Shown: positions 20,501 to 30,128 of the stretch, in pieces
Layout: every line of letters begins with the position of its first letter
Position numbering within the stretch: the stretch's first letter is position 1
NCBI GenBank assembly: GCA_964019055.1
Contig: OZ025212.1
Span: 11,189,391-11,253,390, forward strand
Reading direction: 5' to 3'
Length of the DNA: 64,000 nt
DNA from: Anthopleura xanthogrammica
Taxonomy: Eukaryota > Cnidaria > Anthozoa > Actiniaria > Actiniidae
Notes under the pieces: model-generated
The model's database searches: none
The model's input: the letters and a program-made list of their open reading frames with translations, nothing else
Told to the model about the DNA's origin: nothing
Made by a program: the position numbers and the translations under genes

Positions 20501-23500
20501 AAGTTTTCAATAGAATTCTTTCTGGCTGACAGCACATGATGGTCAGTGTTTGACCACCATTTGAAGCAGATAATGAGATTCAAAGACTTTTATCAGCTGA
20601 TTGAAACCCAGCTATACACCGACGTTGATGAGTACGCTCATTAAAGAATATTTTCTTTTATTGAATGTCAAAACATACAAATGACTGCCCATTAATGCTA
20701 TTGGATGCTTGTGATTGTGTAAAAGTCTTAAATGAATGTGACTTCTGCACTAATGAATGCCCGTCAAGGAAAATGAATGTATTTTCTCGTTATTGGTTGT
20801 GTGTTCAATGCTAATGTATGCGTATTTTGAGGTAATGAACAGCAAAATGTGTATATTGTTTACTTCTTAAGAATACTTCACCACTTATTCCAGGTGATCT
20901 CGATTTGATAGCTCGTCAAGATTTGGCCAATCAGTTTAATTTAGCCAGGCAGTCCATCCAGACGATTGAACTACTTCAAAGTTTTGCAAGACTTTCGTAC
21001 GGATTTTGTGTGTGTGTGTGTGTGTGTGTTCTTTTTGTTGTCAGCGTTAATGCAGGGTAAATAGGTCTTTTGTGAGATGCTTGGAGACATATTTTCGTTT
21101 TTAACCGCTATTTAATTCAAATAAGAAAGACTAAACTTTGAAGTTTTCGCTTGTCTCTAGCTAGCCAATTCACATTTGCTACTTGAATCAAAATTACTTT
21201 AATTTTTTGATTACTTTAACTTCCTAGCAAGCCAAGCTAAGATATAGCACCAGCAATGGATAATATTATATATATTCTATAAGCAATCGTTGTTTATATA
21301 TAGGCCGTATATATTTCTTCTTAAACTAGTATTTGTAGTGAGCAAAAAAAGTTTACTTGATCAAAAATATCCAAAACCATATTATCAAGTTCATGTTGTA
21401 TTTTTTTCAGTTAAGAATAGGTAAAACATTTTTAGGAATTAAAATCTACGATAAAACACTTTGCTTTAATTTCTTGCAAGATTTTTCTTGTAAAAAATAA
21501 AGTTCATTGTTGTTAACTTCAAGAATCGCCTCTGGACCGCCATGAAAACAACAATAATGCATTGCACGCATCTTTCGAGATCACCTGGTACATGTGTTAT
21601 TAGAAAACCTCCAAAATGCAAAAGTAAGCAGATATTGGCCTTCAGCTCGTGGTTGTGTCATATATTCACCTCGGGCTAAGCCCTCCGCCGATAACACTCA
21701 CTTAAATCCCCGCTCTCTCCCATGGGTCATATAAAGGGGAATTATTTTTACAATTTTTACAATTTACCTAATTTTGTGCTGCAAATTCTGACATTCATTT
21801 CTTCATTTGTTTAATCCTCTACAAGTTGTACATTTTATGAATCCACAGGAAATCAGAATGTCCAATTGATCGCAAACCACTCAACATTCAACAGGTGCGT
21901 CACTAAATGTTGTTCTAGTTTGTTAGAAAAGCTTCATCTTTTAAGCTGACAGCCAATCTTTTTTTTCGAAGGACGTGTTTGATGACAAGGGATTAGAACG
22001 AACTGTAAAGTCACTGCGTATCACGTGTCCCAGAAGATCTAGTGGCTGTCAATGGCAGGGAGAGTTATCAGATGGCAAGGTATCTGTTGAATACTTTGAT
22101 AGTCTACACTACTAGACGTGCAGTAACACTTCATAATTATACCGTCGTTTTAGATTCAAGGTGACTTCTAATTAGTTTTTTCTTCTTCCAGGTGCATGAC
22201 CAGAAGTGTGACTACATGATTGTACCTTATACCTTTCAACGCTCTGGATGTAACTTTGAGGTATACTGACATGATAGATAACTTACGTTCTGTAGGATTA
22301 TAGTTATTTGAGTGGAATGATAGGACTGGTTGGGGTAGTATAGGTGTCAGATCTCGATAAGGATCCTGCCTCAATATGTTTAAGCCCCCTTCCCAGTCCC
22401 CCTCTTTACCGCTGCACAAGCTAGTTTGAACCTTGTAAACCTGACGCGTGATTCTATTCTTTTACTTCCATTATGACATTCTGTAAAGTCTGCTTCTAGG
22501 TAGTTAGTACCACTCCTGCCCTCTCTACATTTCCCGCACAACTCCTTTTGATTTGCTTGAATACCGTTATTATTTTTACTTCAAAAAATCATGAATAATG
22601 GACAAACCTTTTTTCCAATTGGAGTGAACATACACGTCACGTGCATGGATCTCTATACCCGATAAAGTCTTCTTCATTACCATTGTTAGATATGTGATTG
22701 ACAGCCATATAATTTCATATGCCACTTCAGTATTACACCCGATTTCAAAAGAGTGCGAACATTTGGAACTTGTTTTCAGCGCCAAACATTCACTCGACCG
22801 ACATTCATTCGACCGACCACAGGTAGTAAGTGGACGAGTAAACGATTGGAATTTCATGTGGTTTGAAACTATGCGTTAACCTGAAGTTACTGCGTTTTAA
22901 ATTTTTTGAAGGATTTGTGTGAGAAAGAACCAAGGCCTGATCAGCCTTGCTTTCGTGTTTTGGCACATTTCAAATGCTTATAAATCTGCAGTGAACTAAT
23001 ATTGTTATATGACAACACAACTCTATGAAATTACTAATTTAGACATGTTCTTTCTTGTCAAGGAAAAAATGTTCCAAATCATTGTCGCTCGCGGTGCTAG
23101 TTCCCAGTCTCTCTCTCTCTTTTTATTTTTGTATAGGGTCAATGCTCTTTCCTTTTTAAGGGAAACATGGGTGTGTAGCGGTGACAACGGCTACAAATTC
23201 AAAAGATTTAAAGTTAAACTGAGTGAAAATCCTATGCCTTCAGTCATACAAACGTCTGTAAATTTGACAATAAGCTACGTTCGATATCTTAAAATTCAGT
23301 CTTGATTGCAAGGGTAGTCGTAGCGTACTTCATGAATTAACTTTATTTAAACACGGTATATCTCTTCAGGACTTACAGAACATATATAAAATACATGTAT
23401 ATAATTTATCTTCATTAACTATTTATAAAAGAAAAAAAAGACTATAATATAAAATTAAGAAACTCAAACAAAAGAGCCTGCTTTTCAAGAGAGCCGTGTG

Positions 23501-25805
23501 CAAATGCGCCCGCTATTTATAGTGTTGATTACAGGCAGCCTTAAAACTTCGAAGGGTTTGTGCTTGCCGTAACTTCATCGGGAGACTATTCCAAAGCACC
23601 GCTCCGTTATAGCTAAAGCTATTCTTAAGAAAATTAGTGCGAGGCAATGGAATAGAAAGTTTGATCTCGGTGTCACGTAGAGAATAGTTTGTAACACTGC
23701 TACGGTCTACAAATTTTGAGCTTCATGCACGGAACACGTGTATCACCAAATACATATTTTATTGGTGGGAATAACGGGGATAACATAACTTTTCGTATAC
23801 TACGTTCCTACCTTTCGGCAATAATAAGGACATTTTCATAGAAATACTAGTCAGTTCACTACTCAACAACGTTATAATCGAATCTACATCACTATATCTA
23901 CTGATCCTTTTGAGGTTTGATACAATTTTGAACATTTTATTTCGGATAACCTCGGTATGATGTTAGAATTTTAACATTTCGCACGTGGCCTGTTTCCAAC
24001 TTTAGATTTTTCGGCCGATATATGACCTGACATAATGAATCTTTGCAGGGTTACTAAAGCGGTAAATGAGCCTTTTTCTAGTGCTGGTATAGGTTGTTAA
24101 TTTTAACGGGTCTATTCCCGGACTCATTATCTTATGTGACTTGAGTTGCTTGTTGGTTCTCTCTTTTGCTTTGAATTATATTTTCCTGGTTACCTGGTTT
24201 TCCTCCCTCCGGAAAAAAATCAACTTCTAAATTGCTATTCGATCATGGAACGAGGGCCACAGGTTTGTTAAACACTTGCTATTAAGTGCCACCCTCGTAA
24301 AACAAGGACGATTTGGATACTTACGTCACGAAAGATCATCAACTACCCACGAAATCTCGTAGACTTGCAACCCTGTCTTGATGCCGGTTGGCATACTACT
24401 ACACTTAACTTATCCAAGCCCTTTTGGGGCTGACTACTTATATCTGCAATTAACGAGAAAATCTATTACAATCCTTGTGACGTGCTCTAATAGACTAAGC
24501 TTGGGCACAATGTTTCCCATTCCAGACAATAAAATTCTTTATTTGAATTGTATCATTTCATTTCATTCCCTAGAATATGATTTCTTTGTTTGACGGTTAC
24601 GCATGAGAAGATGCATGAATCCATATTGAAATAAATATATCGATAAGACATTTTAGGGTGGAATACGGGTTGATATTGTTTCGAGTCTGCAGTACTTTAT
24701 AGAGCCCGACAGGACTGACAAAAAGAGAACTCGATAAGCTTTCAAGATAAACTCGACTCGCAGATTAACTTCTAGACATTTACTTCGTTAGGTGACCTGT
24801 TTTTTCTTCGATAAGAAATGGTCCACACTTGTCTATACTGAGTTCGAGCAGTCGGTCATACCGCATAATTACACCACAGTTAGCCCAAGCGTTGAGTTAG
24901 TAGCATGTGACGTCATCAGATTTAACGAGTGAGCGATTGAAATTTCATGCATTTTGCATCTTCCTTACCAAGCTTGAAATGTATTATATTCATATGCAGA
25001 TAATTTTAGCACAAAAGAAAATATACTGGAAAAACTTGAAGACAAAGTTGAAGAAAATTCCATATAGTCCCGGTTGCAGTTATCCCGATTGTAATTATGA
25101 ACATGGGTCTAATGCGGGATAAGAAGTTGATAGTGTCTGAAGGGACCAAATGAGTTAGAATCTTACATCAGTCTTTCTTTGAATCCGTCATTATAGACAC
25201 AGAGGAAAAACATGGAAGAACATCTTGAAAGGAAAATCAAGGACCATCTCTATTTGACGTCTGAGCGCCTCTCTTCGTTAGAAAACGAAAACAAGAAATT
25301 AAATGCGATTCCTTGTACAAATCAATTCATTTGGAAAATAATCAATTTTGCCGAGAACTTGAAAAAAGCCAAGGAAACTGGACAGAAACATTATATGTAC
25401 AGTGATCCATTCTACACTGACAAGTATGGATACAAAATGAGGGTTAAGCTGTGTCCTAATGGAATCAGGGATGAGGATGCTGGACATGTGTCAATATTAA
25501 TTGAAATACTAAGAGGTGAATACGATGCAATATTACCCTGGCCTTTTGCAAGGACGATAACCATCACTCTGTTGGATCAGAAAGAAAACTTACAACAAAG
25601 AAAGAAGGTAGAACTAACGCTAACCTACAAGGAAATGTTAGAAAAGCCACGATGCTCCAGGAGACCAACTACAGATTCAAATATTGGGTATGGTACCCCA
25701 AAGTTTATATCACACGAGAAATTGATGACTGAAAACTACATCGTTGATGATACAATCTTCCTACGAGTAGACCCAGTCAGTCATAATGAGATGGTCGTTA
25801 TTTAG
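17355..25805 (+). CDS. TRAF-like gene 2 (complete five-exon model)
   Basis: Exons 17355-17509, 21849-21894, 21972-22079, 22192-22260 and 25203-25805; 981 nt, 326 residues, all junctions GT-AG and in phase. Order: RING (residues about 15-65), TRAF zinc fingers (about 68-140), short coil and MATH domain to the C-terminus. This is the layout of TNF-receptor-associated factors, shorter than vertebrate TRAFs because it has fewer fingers and little coil. Two oddities: a zinc-ligand Cys in exon 4 reads Tyr (VPYTF), and the C-terminus is encoded by the adjoining 69-bp satellite. The start codon is the Met of MATPQGYDF, shared with gene 5. It may be functional, but both changes could weaken it. Confidence 0.8.
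18353..18540. mobile_element. TA-flanked MITE, copy in gene 2 intron 1
   Basis: A palindromic element of about 188 bp with long inverted arms (TACTGCAATTTTCATAAACA on the left; TGTTTATGAAAATAGCAGTA on the right). Sister copies are at 26677-26864 and 41313-41500. TA ends suggest Tc1/mariner-type mobilisation (inference). Confidence 0.8.
18781..19267. mobile_element. About 487-bp insertion absent from the gene 3 copy of the intron
   Basis: Here TAATTCTTAT and the following TTTGACTCAG are separated by about 490 bp; at 33261-33280 they are adjacent (TAATTCTTATTTTAACTCAG). CTTAT occurs at both borders. Subterminal inverted ACGGTTATATACC arms are present. It is duplicated with the segment at 41731-43507. 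Confidence 0.7.
19443..19928. repeat. Tandem duplication of a foldback unit (about 240 bp x 2)
   Basis: Two near-identical units, each with the perfect foldback TTCATTGGATGACGAGGGAA answered by TTCCCTCGTTCATCCAATGAA around a short loop. The paralogous segment at 43660-43915 has one unit, so the second copy arose after the segmental duplication. Confidence 0.85.
20228..20355. mobile_element. Palindromic MITE in gene 2 intron 1
   Basis: AAAAATATCGATGGCGCAGA then CATGA is answered by TCATGTCTGCGCCTACGATA then TTTTT. The orthologous copy is at 44219-44335. Confidence 0.75.
21849..21894 (+). CDS. TRAF gene 2 exon 2 (end of RING)
   Basis: 46 nt; one base then KSECPIDRKPLNIQQ. It shares the PLNIQQ ending with genes 3 and 4, against QLDIQK in genes 1 and 5. 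Confidence 0.85.
21972..22079 (+). CDS. TRAF gene 2 exon 3 (first TRAF zinc finger)
   Basis: 36 codons in phase 0, with CPRRSSGCQWQGELSDGK. It is followed by the conserved 112-nt intron. Confidence 0.87.
22192..22260 (+). CDS. TRAF gene 2 exon 4 (second TRAF zinc finger, one ligand lost)
   Basis: 23 codons reading VHDQKCDYMIVPYTFQRSGC then NFE. The Cys present in the other four copies (VPCTF) is Tyr here (TGT to TAT), removing a predicted zinc ligand. Confidence 0.85.
22261..25202. other. Intron 4 of gene 2
   Basis: Closely matches 46265-49225 of gene 4. It contains a LINE tail (listed separately), a shared block (TCTATTCCCGGACTC..., near 24110) also seen at 7530, 48130 and 61340, and a degraded copy of the ACAATGTTTCCCATT MITE near 24505-24600. 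An open frame at 24907-25122 ends PGCSYPDCNYEHGSNAG; it is conserved in gene 4, but I cannot assign it as an exon. Confidence 0.5.
23344..23960 (-). pseudogene. LINE 3' end, copy in gene 2 intron 4
   Basis: The minus-strand reading includes IPLPRTNFLKNSFSYNGAVL then WNSLP, followed by MKLRQAQTLRSFKAACNQ, the 'YNGA.LWNSLP..LR.A.SL..FK' C-terminus of CR1/L2-type RTs. The paralogous copy is at 47350-47960, so the insertion predates the duplication. Confidence 0.7.
25203..25805 (+). CDS. TRAF gene 2 exon 5 (coil + MATH, satellite-encoded end)
   Basis: 201 codons. It begins RKNMEEHLERKIKDHLYL; the coil is shortened to ENENKKLNAIPCTNQ, then the MATH domain starts at FIWKIINFAENL. After DDTIFLRVD the usual EVRE ending is missing. 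The frame runs into the 69-bp repeat, reading PVSHNEMVVI before TAG. A deletion joining the exon to the first satellite unit explains this. Confidence 0.85.
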   Translation, partial: RKNMEEHLERKIKDHLYLTSERLSSLENENKKLNAIPCTNQFIWKIINFAENLKKAKETGQKHYMYSDPFYTDKYGYKMRVKLCPNGIRDEDAGHVSILIEILRGEYDAILPWPFARTITITLLDQKENLQQRKKVELTLTYKEMLEKPRCSRRPTTDSNIGYGTPKFISHEKLMTENYIVDDTIFLRVDPVSHNEMVVI

Positions 25806-26226
25806 ATGAGGACTAGTACTAATAACTAGAGTCTAATAGACCCAGTCAGTCATAATGAGACGGTCGTTATTTAGATGAGGACTGGTACTAATAACTAGAT
25901 TCTAATAGACCCAGTCAGTCATAATGAGACGGTCGTTATTTAGATGAGGACTGGTACTAATAACTAGATTCTAATAGACCCAGTCAGTCATAATGAGACG
26001 GTCGTTATTTAGATGAGGACTGGTACTAATAACTAGATTCTAATAGACCCAGTCAGTCATAATGAGACGGTCGTTATTTAGATGAGGACTGGTACTAATA
26101 ACTAGAGTCTAATAGACCCAGTCAGTCATAATGAGATGATCGTTATTTAGATCAGGACTGGTACTAATAACTAGAGTCTAATAGACCCAGTCAGTCATAA
26201 TGAGACTGTCGTTATTTAGATGAGGA
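25767..26226. repeat. 69-bp tandem array after gene 2 (nearly 7 units)
   Basis: Same 69-bp unit as after gene 1. The first unit overlaps the end of the coding sequence. Units differ by a few substitutions (GATTCTAATAG versus GAGTCTAATAG) that run in blocks, suggesting local unit duplication. Confidence 0.95.
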
Positions 26227-26545
26227 TTGATTTGTAATAACTATTGATAGTAAAATAGTGTCAGTAGGGTGTTGTACAGTTGATAAACATTGTCTTTATT
26301 ATGGATTAGATTTACTGATTGATGAACCCACTATGTAATGTATCGATGTGTAATAACTATTGAAAGTACAATAGTGTTAGTAGGGTGTTGTACAATTGAT
26401 AAACATTGTCTTTATTATGGATTAGATTTACTGATTGATGAACCCACTATGTAATGTATCGATTTGTAATAACTATTGATAGTAAAATAGTGTCAGTAGG
26501 GTTTTGTACAGTTGATAAACATTGTCTTTATTATGGATTTCGTGG
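26227..26545. repeat. 116-bp tandem array after gene 2 (about 3 units)
   Basis: Same family as 14190-14990. It directly follows the 69-bp array, in the same order as in genes 1, 3 and 4. Confidence 0.9.
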
Positions 26546-26676
26546 TTTTATTGCAAATGTTATATGTTCATAAGGAATAGGTAAAAAGGTAAAGGTAATT
26601 CGCCATTCCCCTTATCAGGTCTTGATACCACTACAACCACAATCTTCTTCAAGTTCTTTTTCTTATTCAAATACTT

Positions 26677-26864
26677 TACTGCTATTTTCATAAACATGCA
26701 AACTCTGTAGTTGCGAGTTTCCCGTTGGAATTTGTTTTTTCACTGCCGCCAGTCAAAGATATAAAAGGTACCAAATGATTATATTTGATTGACGGAAGCG
26801 AAAAACCAAATTTCAGCGTGCAGCTCGCAGCCACAGAGTTCGCATGTTTATGAAAATAGCAGTA
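26677..26864. mobile_element. TA-flanked MITE with visible empty site
   Basis: The same palindromic family as 18353-18540. The paralogous tail of gene 1 near 15109 reads AATACTTAAAATCC without the insert, while here CTT-TA and TA-ACTCC flank it, so the target duplication is TA. Confidence 0.85.
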
Positions 26865-27480
26865 ACTCCTTTTGGGAGTCGCAAGATAATGGTGTTAATT
26901 TTAAAGGTGTTCGAAGGTGCGCCCTTTACCCCCTTAGACTATCATGCAGTGCTTCTTATTACGGGAATTTAAAGCTAAAGCTACACAAAACAGAGCGAAA
27001 TCGAGTTTGACGTCGAGATACATACATACATACATACATACATACATACATACATACATACATACATACATACATACATACATACATACATACATACATA
27101 CATACATACGTACGTACATACATAGTTTATTTGTTAAAGCAGGTTACTTGGACATTTAGCTCCGGAGGCCGCGCACTAATAAACTGAGCTACGCCTGTTC
27201 TTATAAAGAATGTTTTATTTGAGAGACACCCCTGAAGCCCGGGTGGGGGGGCTCCGATTCCAAAAGGGTGGGGATATTCGTCTTACCTTTTCCAGATCTG
27301 TGATTTGGTACCAGTAGTATAAGAGTGCCGGTTCTACATCACTATTTTGAGGTACGAGTGAGGTACGAGTGAGGTACATGTTCCATTTTGAGGTACGCGC
27401 ATTCTGAGATGCTGGGGGAGGGGTGGGGTAGTCGGTCATGTCTATTTTTAGATTCAAGGATTGCACCACGCGATGCAATG
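26865..27480. other. Tail region after gene 2 with microsatellite
   Basis: Continues the homology to 15120-15350. A (CATA)n run at 27019-27118 interrupts it. GGACATTTAGCTCCGGAGGC marks the old tRNA-like SINE head seen at 15248. A G tract and repeated GAGGTACGAGT words (27240-27420) follow. Confidence 0.5.
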
Positions 27481-27653
27481 AAGGATGACGTCATGTTAAT
27501 TTTAAATCTTAAGGGTTATAAATTCAGAGTTTAGCAGAATGATTTTAGTTGTGCTTTATTTGAACGTGCGGATGTTTCTGACCATCATACCTCTGATTTA
27601 TTGTATTATGAGAGATAAATTTTACTGCCCTCTGTGGTATATACACGAACAAG

Positions 27654-28217
27654 TTGACGGGCAGTATCAACATCGAGATGTCAAGTACGATAGCTCGAAG
27701 TATCTCATGTGTCGACAATGCGATAGTCATGACTGTCACTGACGAAGTAGAGATGGGGGCACACGCCAAACTTCGACAGGTTCTTGAATTTTTGTACGTT
27801 GAACTTTGCCGGAGAGAAATGACGAAGAAGTTAACTGAAGAATGCGAGGGCTGTGAAAATGATTACCAGAGTCAGTGGGATCACGCTTGCTGCATTACCA
27901 GTGATAACGATTTGTGGACATTTTTCTTTGATGATGTTAAGCACTTCATTGACTTGACTATGATACAAGACTTATGTGCACAGTTTAAGATGTTGCTAGA
28001 CACGCCCATGACAGACGAATGGGTAGCTTTTGTGTTCAACCTCACGAGCATGAGCTCTTGTGTGGCAGAAATGATAGCAAGTGACATGTCTTTCCCAGGT
28101 GTACATGAACGAGCTATTGTTGATTTTGTAATCAACATGTGTGACACTATAAAAGATAGCAACGCGTGGTCTTCAGATATGTTTAATGAGTTTCTTAATG
28201 CTATGATAATGAATTAA
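27654..28217 (+). CDS. Polinton-associated hypothetical protein
   Basis: 187 codons (the start could be the later Met at 27672 or 27753). A CEGC...SQ..H..CC motif in the first half may bind zinc; the rest looks helical and hydrophobic. No function recognised. Its place just before the integrase and its intact frame suggest a Polinton gene, but this rests on context. Confidence 0.5.
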   Translation: MTGSINIEMSSTIARSISCVDNAIVMTVTDEVEMGAHAKLRQVLEFLYVELCRREMTKKLTEECEGCENDYQSQWDHACCITSDNDLWTFFFDDVKHFIDLTMIQDLCAQFKMLLDTPMTDEWVAFVFNLTSMSSCVAEMIASDMSFPGVHERAIVDFVINMCDTIKDSNAWSSDMFNEFLNAMIMN

Positions 28218-28278
28218 ATAAAATAAATGTTTTGTAGATTGAGAATCAGTTTCGTGTCTGACTTCACGGGATAAAGAT

Positions 28279-28512
28279 ATGGGTTGCGGGTGTTTGAGCT
28301 CCGTTCCCAATCTTAGTCTTCGAGACATTTTTCGTAAGGTTCGCTGTGTTCGCGCTTGTTGTGGAGGTAAGGTAGTAATACGAAACTCTCAAATCGATGG
28401 AGAAGGACGAGCTCTTGGAAAAACTGTATTACGACCTCAATCAAGGAAGCAGCCTCGGAAGCGTGGATGCCTTATTCCATTCTGCAAAAAGGAAGAACAA
28501 GAAAATCACTAA
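28279..28512 (+). CDS. Small MGCGC-type ORF overlapping the integrase start
   Basis: 77 codons starting MGCGCLSS, with the RACCGG and basic RKQPRKRGC segments downstream. An N-terminal Gly2 next to Cys residues is what myristoylated/palmitoylated proteins often show. It overlaps the integrase frame from 28397, so the second half may be only a shadow. Low certainty. Confidence 0.3.
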   Translation: MGCGCLSSVPNLSLRDIFRKVRCVRACCGGKVVIRNSQIDGEGRALGKTVLRPQSRKQPRKRGCLIPFCKKEEQENH

Positions 28513-29274
28513 GAAAGAAGTTCGAAAATGGTTAAGAGGGCAGAGAGTGTATTCTCTTCACCGACCAGCTATTAAGCATTTCCGTAGAAATCGTGTGCTA
28601 GTTGGGTCAATTGACTCTGTATGGGAATTGGATTTGATCGATATGCAGTCACTAAAGAAATACAACAGTAATTACAGATATATGCTCACCTGTATTGATG
28701 TGTTGTCAAAGTATGCATGGGCGGTTCCAATCAAAGACAAAAGTGGTCCAACTTTAGTGAAAGCCTTCAAGCAAGTCTTAAACGAATCGGGTCGCAAACC
28801 TAAGAAGATTCACACTGACCGCGGGAGTGAATTTACAAATCGAGTTTTCCAGACTTTTTTGAAAGAACGGAACATTGGATCTTACCATACTTTCAACGAT
28901 GTAAAAGCTTCCATAATTGAACGTCTGAACCGCACCCTGAAACAACGGATGTACCGTTACTTTACCTGGAAAGGAACACTGAAATATATAGATGTATTAG
29001 CTGAACTAGTTCATGCGTATAATACTTCTTATCATAGGAGTATAAAGAGAGCCCCAGCGTCTGTGACTAAGAACAATGTGAATGAAGTGTGGCAAACTTT
29101 GTACGGAAACACGCTAGTTAGGAGACCCCCTATAAATTTGAGATAGCAGAAAGAGTACGCATATCCAAGTCTAAGAAACTTTTTGATAAAGGCTATCTAC
29201 CTAATTGGAGTGAGGAAATTTTTACCATTTTCAAGCGCATTCCTCGAAACCCTCCAGTCTATAAGTTGAAATAA
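28397..29274 (+). pseudogene. Polinton integrase (rve family), one frameshift
   Basis: The main frame 28397-29146 carries a retroviral-type integrase core with the D, D, E residues in WELDLIDMQSLKK, IHTDRGSEFTNR and KASIIERLNRTLKQR, plus a basic N-terminal region. The frame ends at INLR soon after a C5 run (29126-29130). The expected C-terminal segment (VRISKSKKLFDKGYLPNWSE and FKRIPRNPPVYKLK) continues in another frame to the stop at 29272-29274. A single-base change in the C run explains this, either a true mutation or an assembly error. Integrases of this type insert the element's DNA into the host chromosome. Confidence 0.85.
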
Positions 29275-29525
29275 TTTTTCTTTAGATTTTATAAATCAAA
29301 AAGAAAAAAAAAAAAAAAAGATATTGTATAAAGAATAGAATAACCCTATAGATCTATTTATCATTTCCCCCCTTGCGCGCGCTTTAACTACGAAGTCAAC
29401 TGAAACTTCATTGTTGATATAAATTTTATTAGACCTTCAAACAACTGCTTACATTTATTCCTTCTTTTTGCGAAGTATGTTATCAACTACTTCATTGTCT
29501 TTCCATGAAAAAATTGCGTTTTCAT

Positions 29526-29840
29526 CTACGTCTCTTGGTGGTCCACCACTAAGAAAGATTGCGTTAAGTACCCCTTCAGCATCGAACTCGGGGTCCACTG
29601 CTTAATTTGCGTTCTGCCTCTGGTACTGAATTTGCCTCTGGTACTGAGTCGGTTAAGTTGTCTCTCTATGTCTTCTTCAATACAGCCTATCAGAGCTTTT
29701 AGTTCAGACCATTCTGCCAGGGTTAATGCTACTCCAGTCTGAGTCGGTCTGTCTTGGTTTGAGAATCTTCTGATATGTACTCTCATAACCCCATTAAACG
29801 GTTGAGCATAAAATCTAATGTTTCTATTACCAACTCTCAT
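29526..29840 (-). CDS. PC4-like single-strand DNA-binding protein of the Polinton
   Basis: 104 codons on the minus strand. The part reading MRVHIRRFSNQDRPTQTGVA then LTLAEWSELKALIGCIEEDI resembles the PC4/p15 coactivator fold (V.IR.F...G...PT..G..LT..EW..L), which binds single-stranded DNA. The C-terminal half is unassigned. It lies tail-to-tail with the integrase. Assignment is by pattern only. Confidence 0.5.
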   Translation of the reverse strand: MRVGNRNIRFYAQPFNGVMRVHIRRFSNQDRPTQTGVALTLAEWSELKALIGCIEEDIERQLNRLSTRGKFSTRGRTQIKQWTPSSMLKGYLTQSFLVVDHQET

Positions 29841-30128
29841 GTTTGTGCCTTTTCTTGTGTTACCACTTGTGCTCAGTTGATAGTGTGATGATTGAGAATG
29901 GGTTACCCCTTAATATGTCATTCTACTTTCTATTTTAATCACGTCATCATGATGGTTATGGCACAATAATGCTCTGGCTACCCATGTACTTTCTATTTTA
30001 AACCATGACATCATTATAACAGTGATGGTGCAATAGTAGTTATTTTTGGTGGCATTACGTCACTTTGTTAGTTTAGAATTTTTATATAAACCGATGTTGG
30101 CTTAGCCTAAACACGATCATCAAAGGAG

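Larger units (their letters stand above)
17510..21848. repeat. Intron 1 of gene 2, duplicated at 40.7-45.8 kb
   Basis: From about 17611 this intron matches 40727 onward over kilobases. It starts with an internal tandem duplication (TACTTCCGCTTTCAGTTGTG at 17529 and again at 17715). It then holds three MITE-like insertions (listed separately), a (GT)n run near 21008-21030, and otherwise no recognised gene. The similarity shows one large segmental duplication, not independent insertions. Confidence 0.8.

Noticed and set aside
24907..25122. Extra zinc-finger exon (PGCSYPDCNYEHGSNAG) before exon 5
   Set aside because: The Cys/His spacing is tempting and the frame recurs in gene 4, but there is no clear splice pair, and exons 4 and 5 already join to give the canonical finger.
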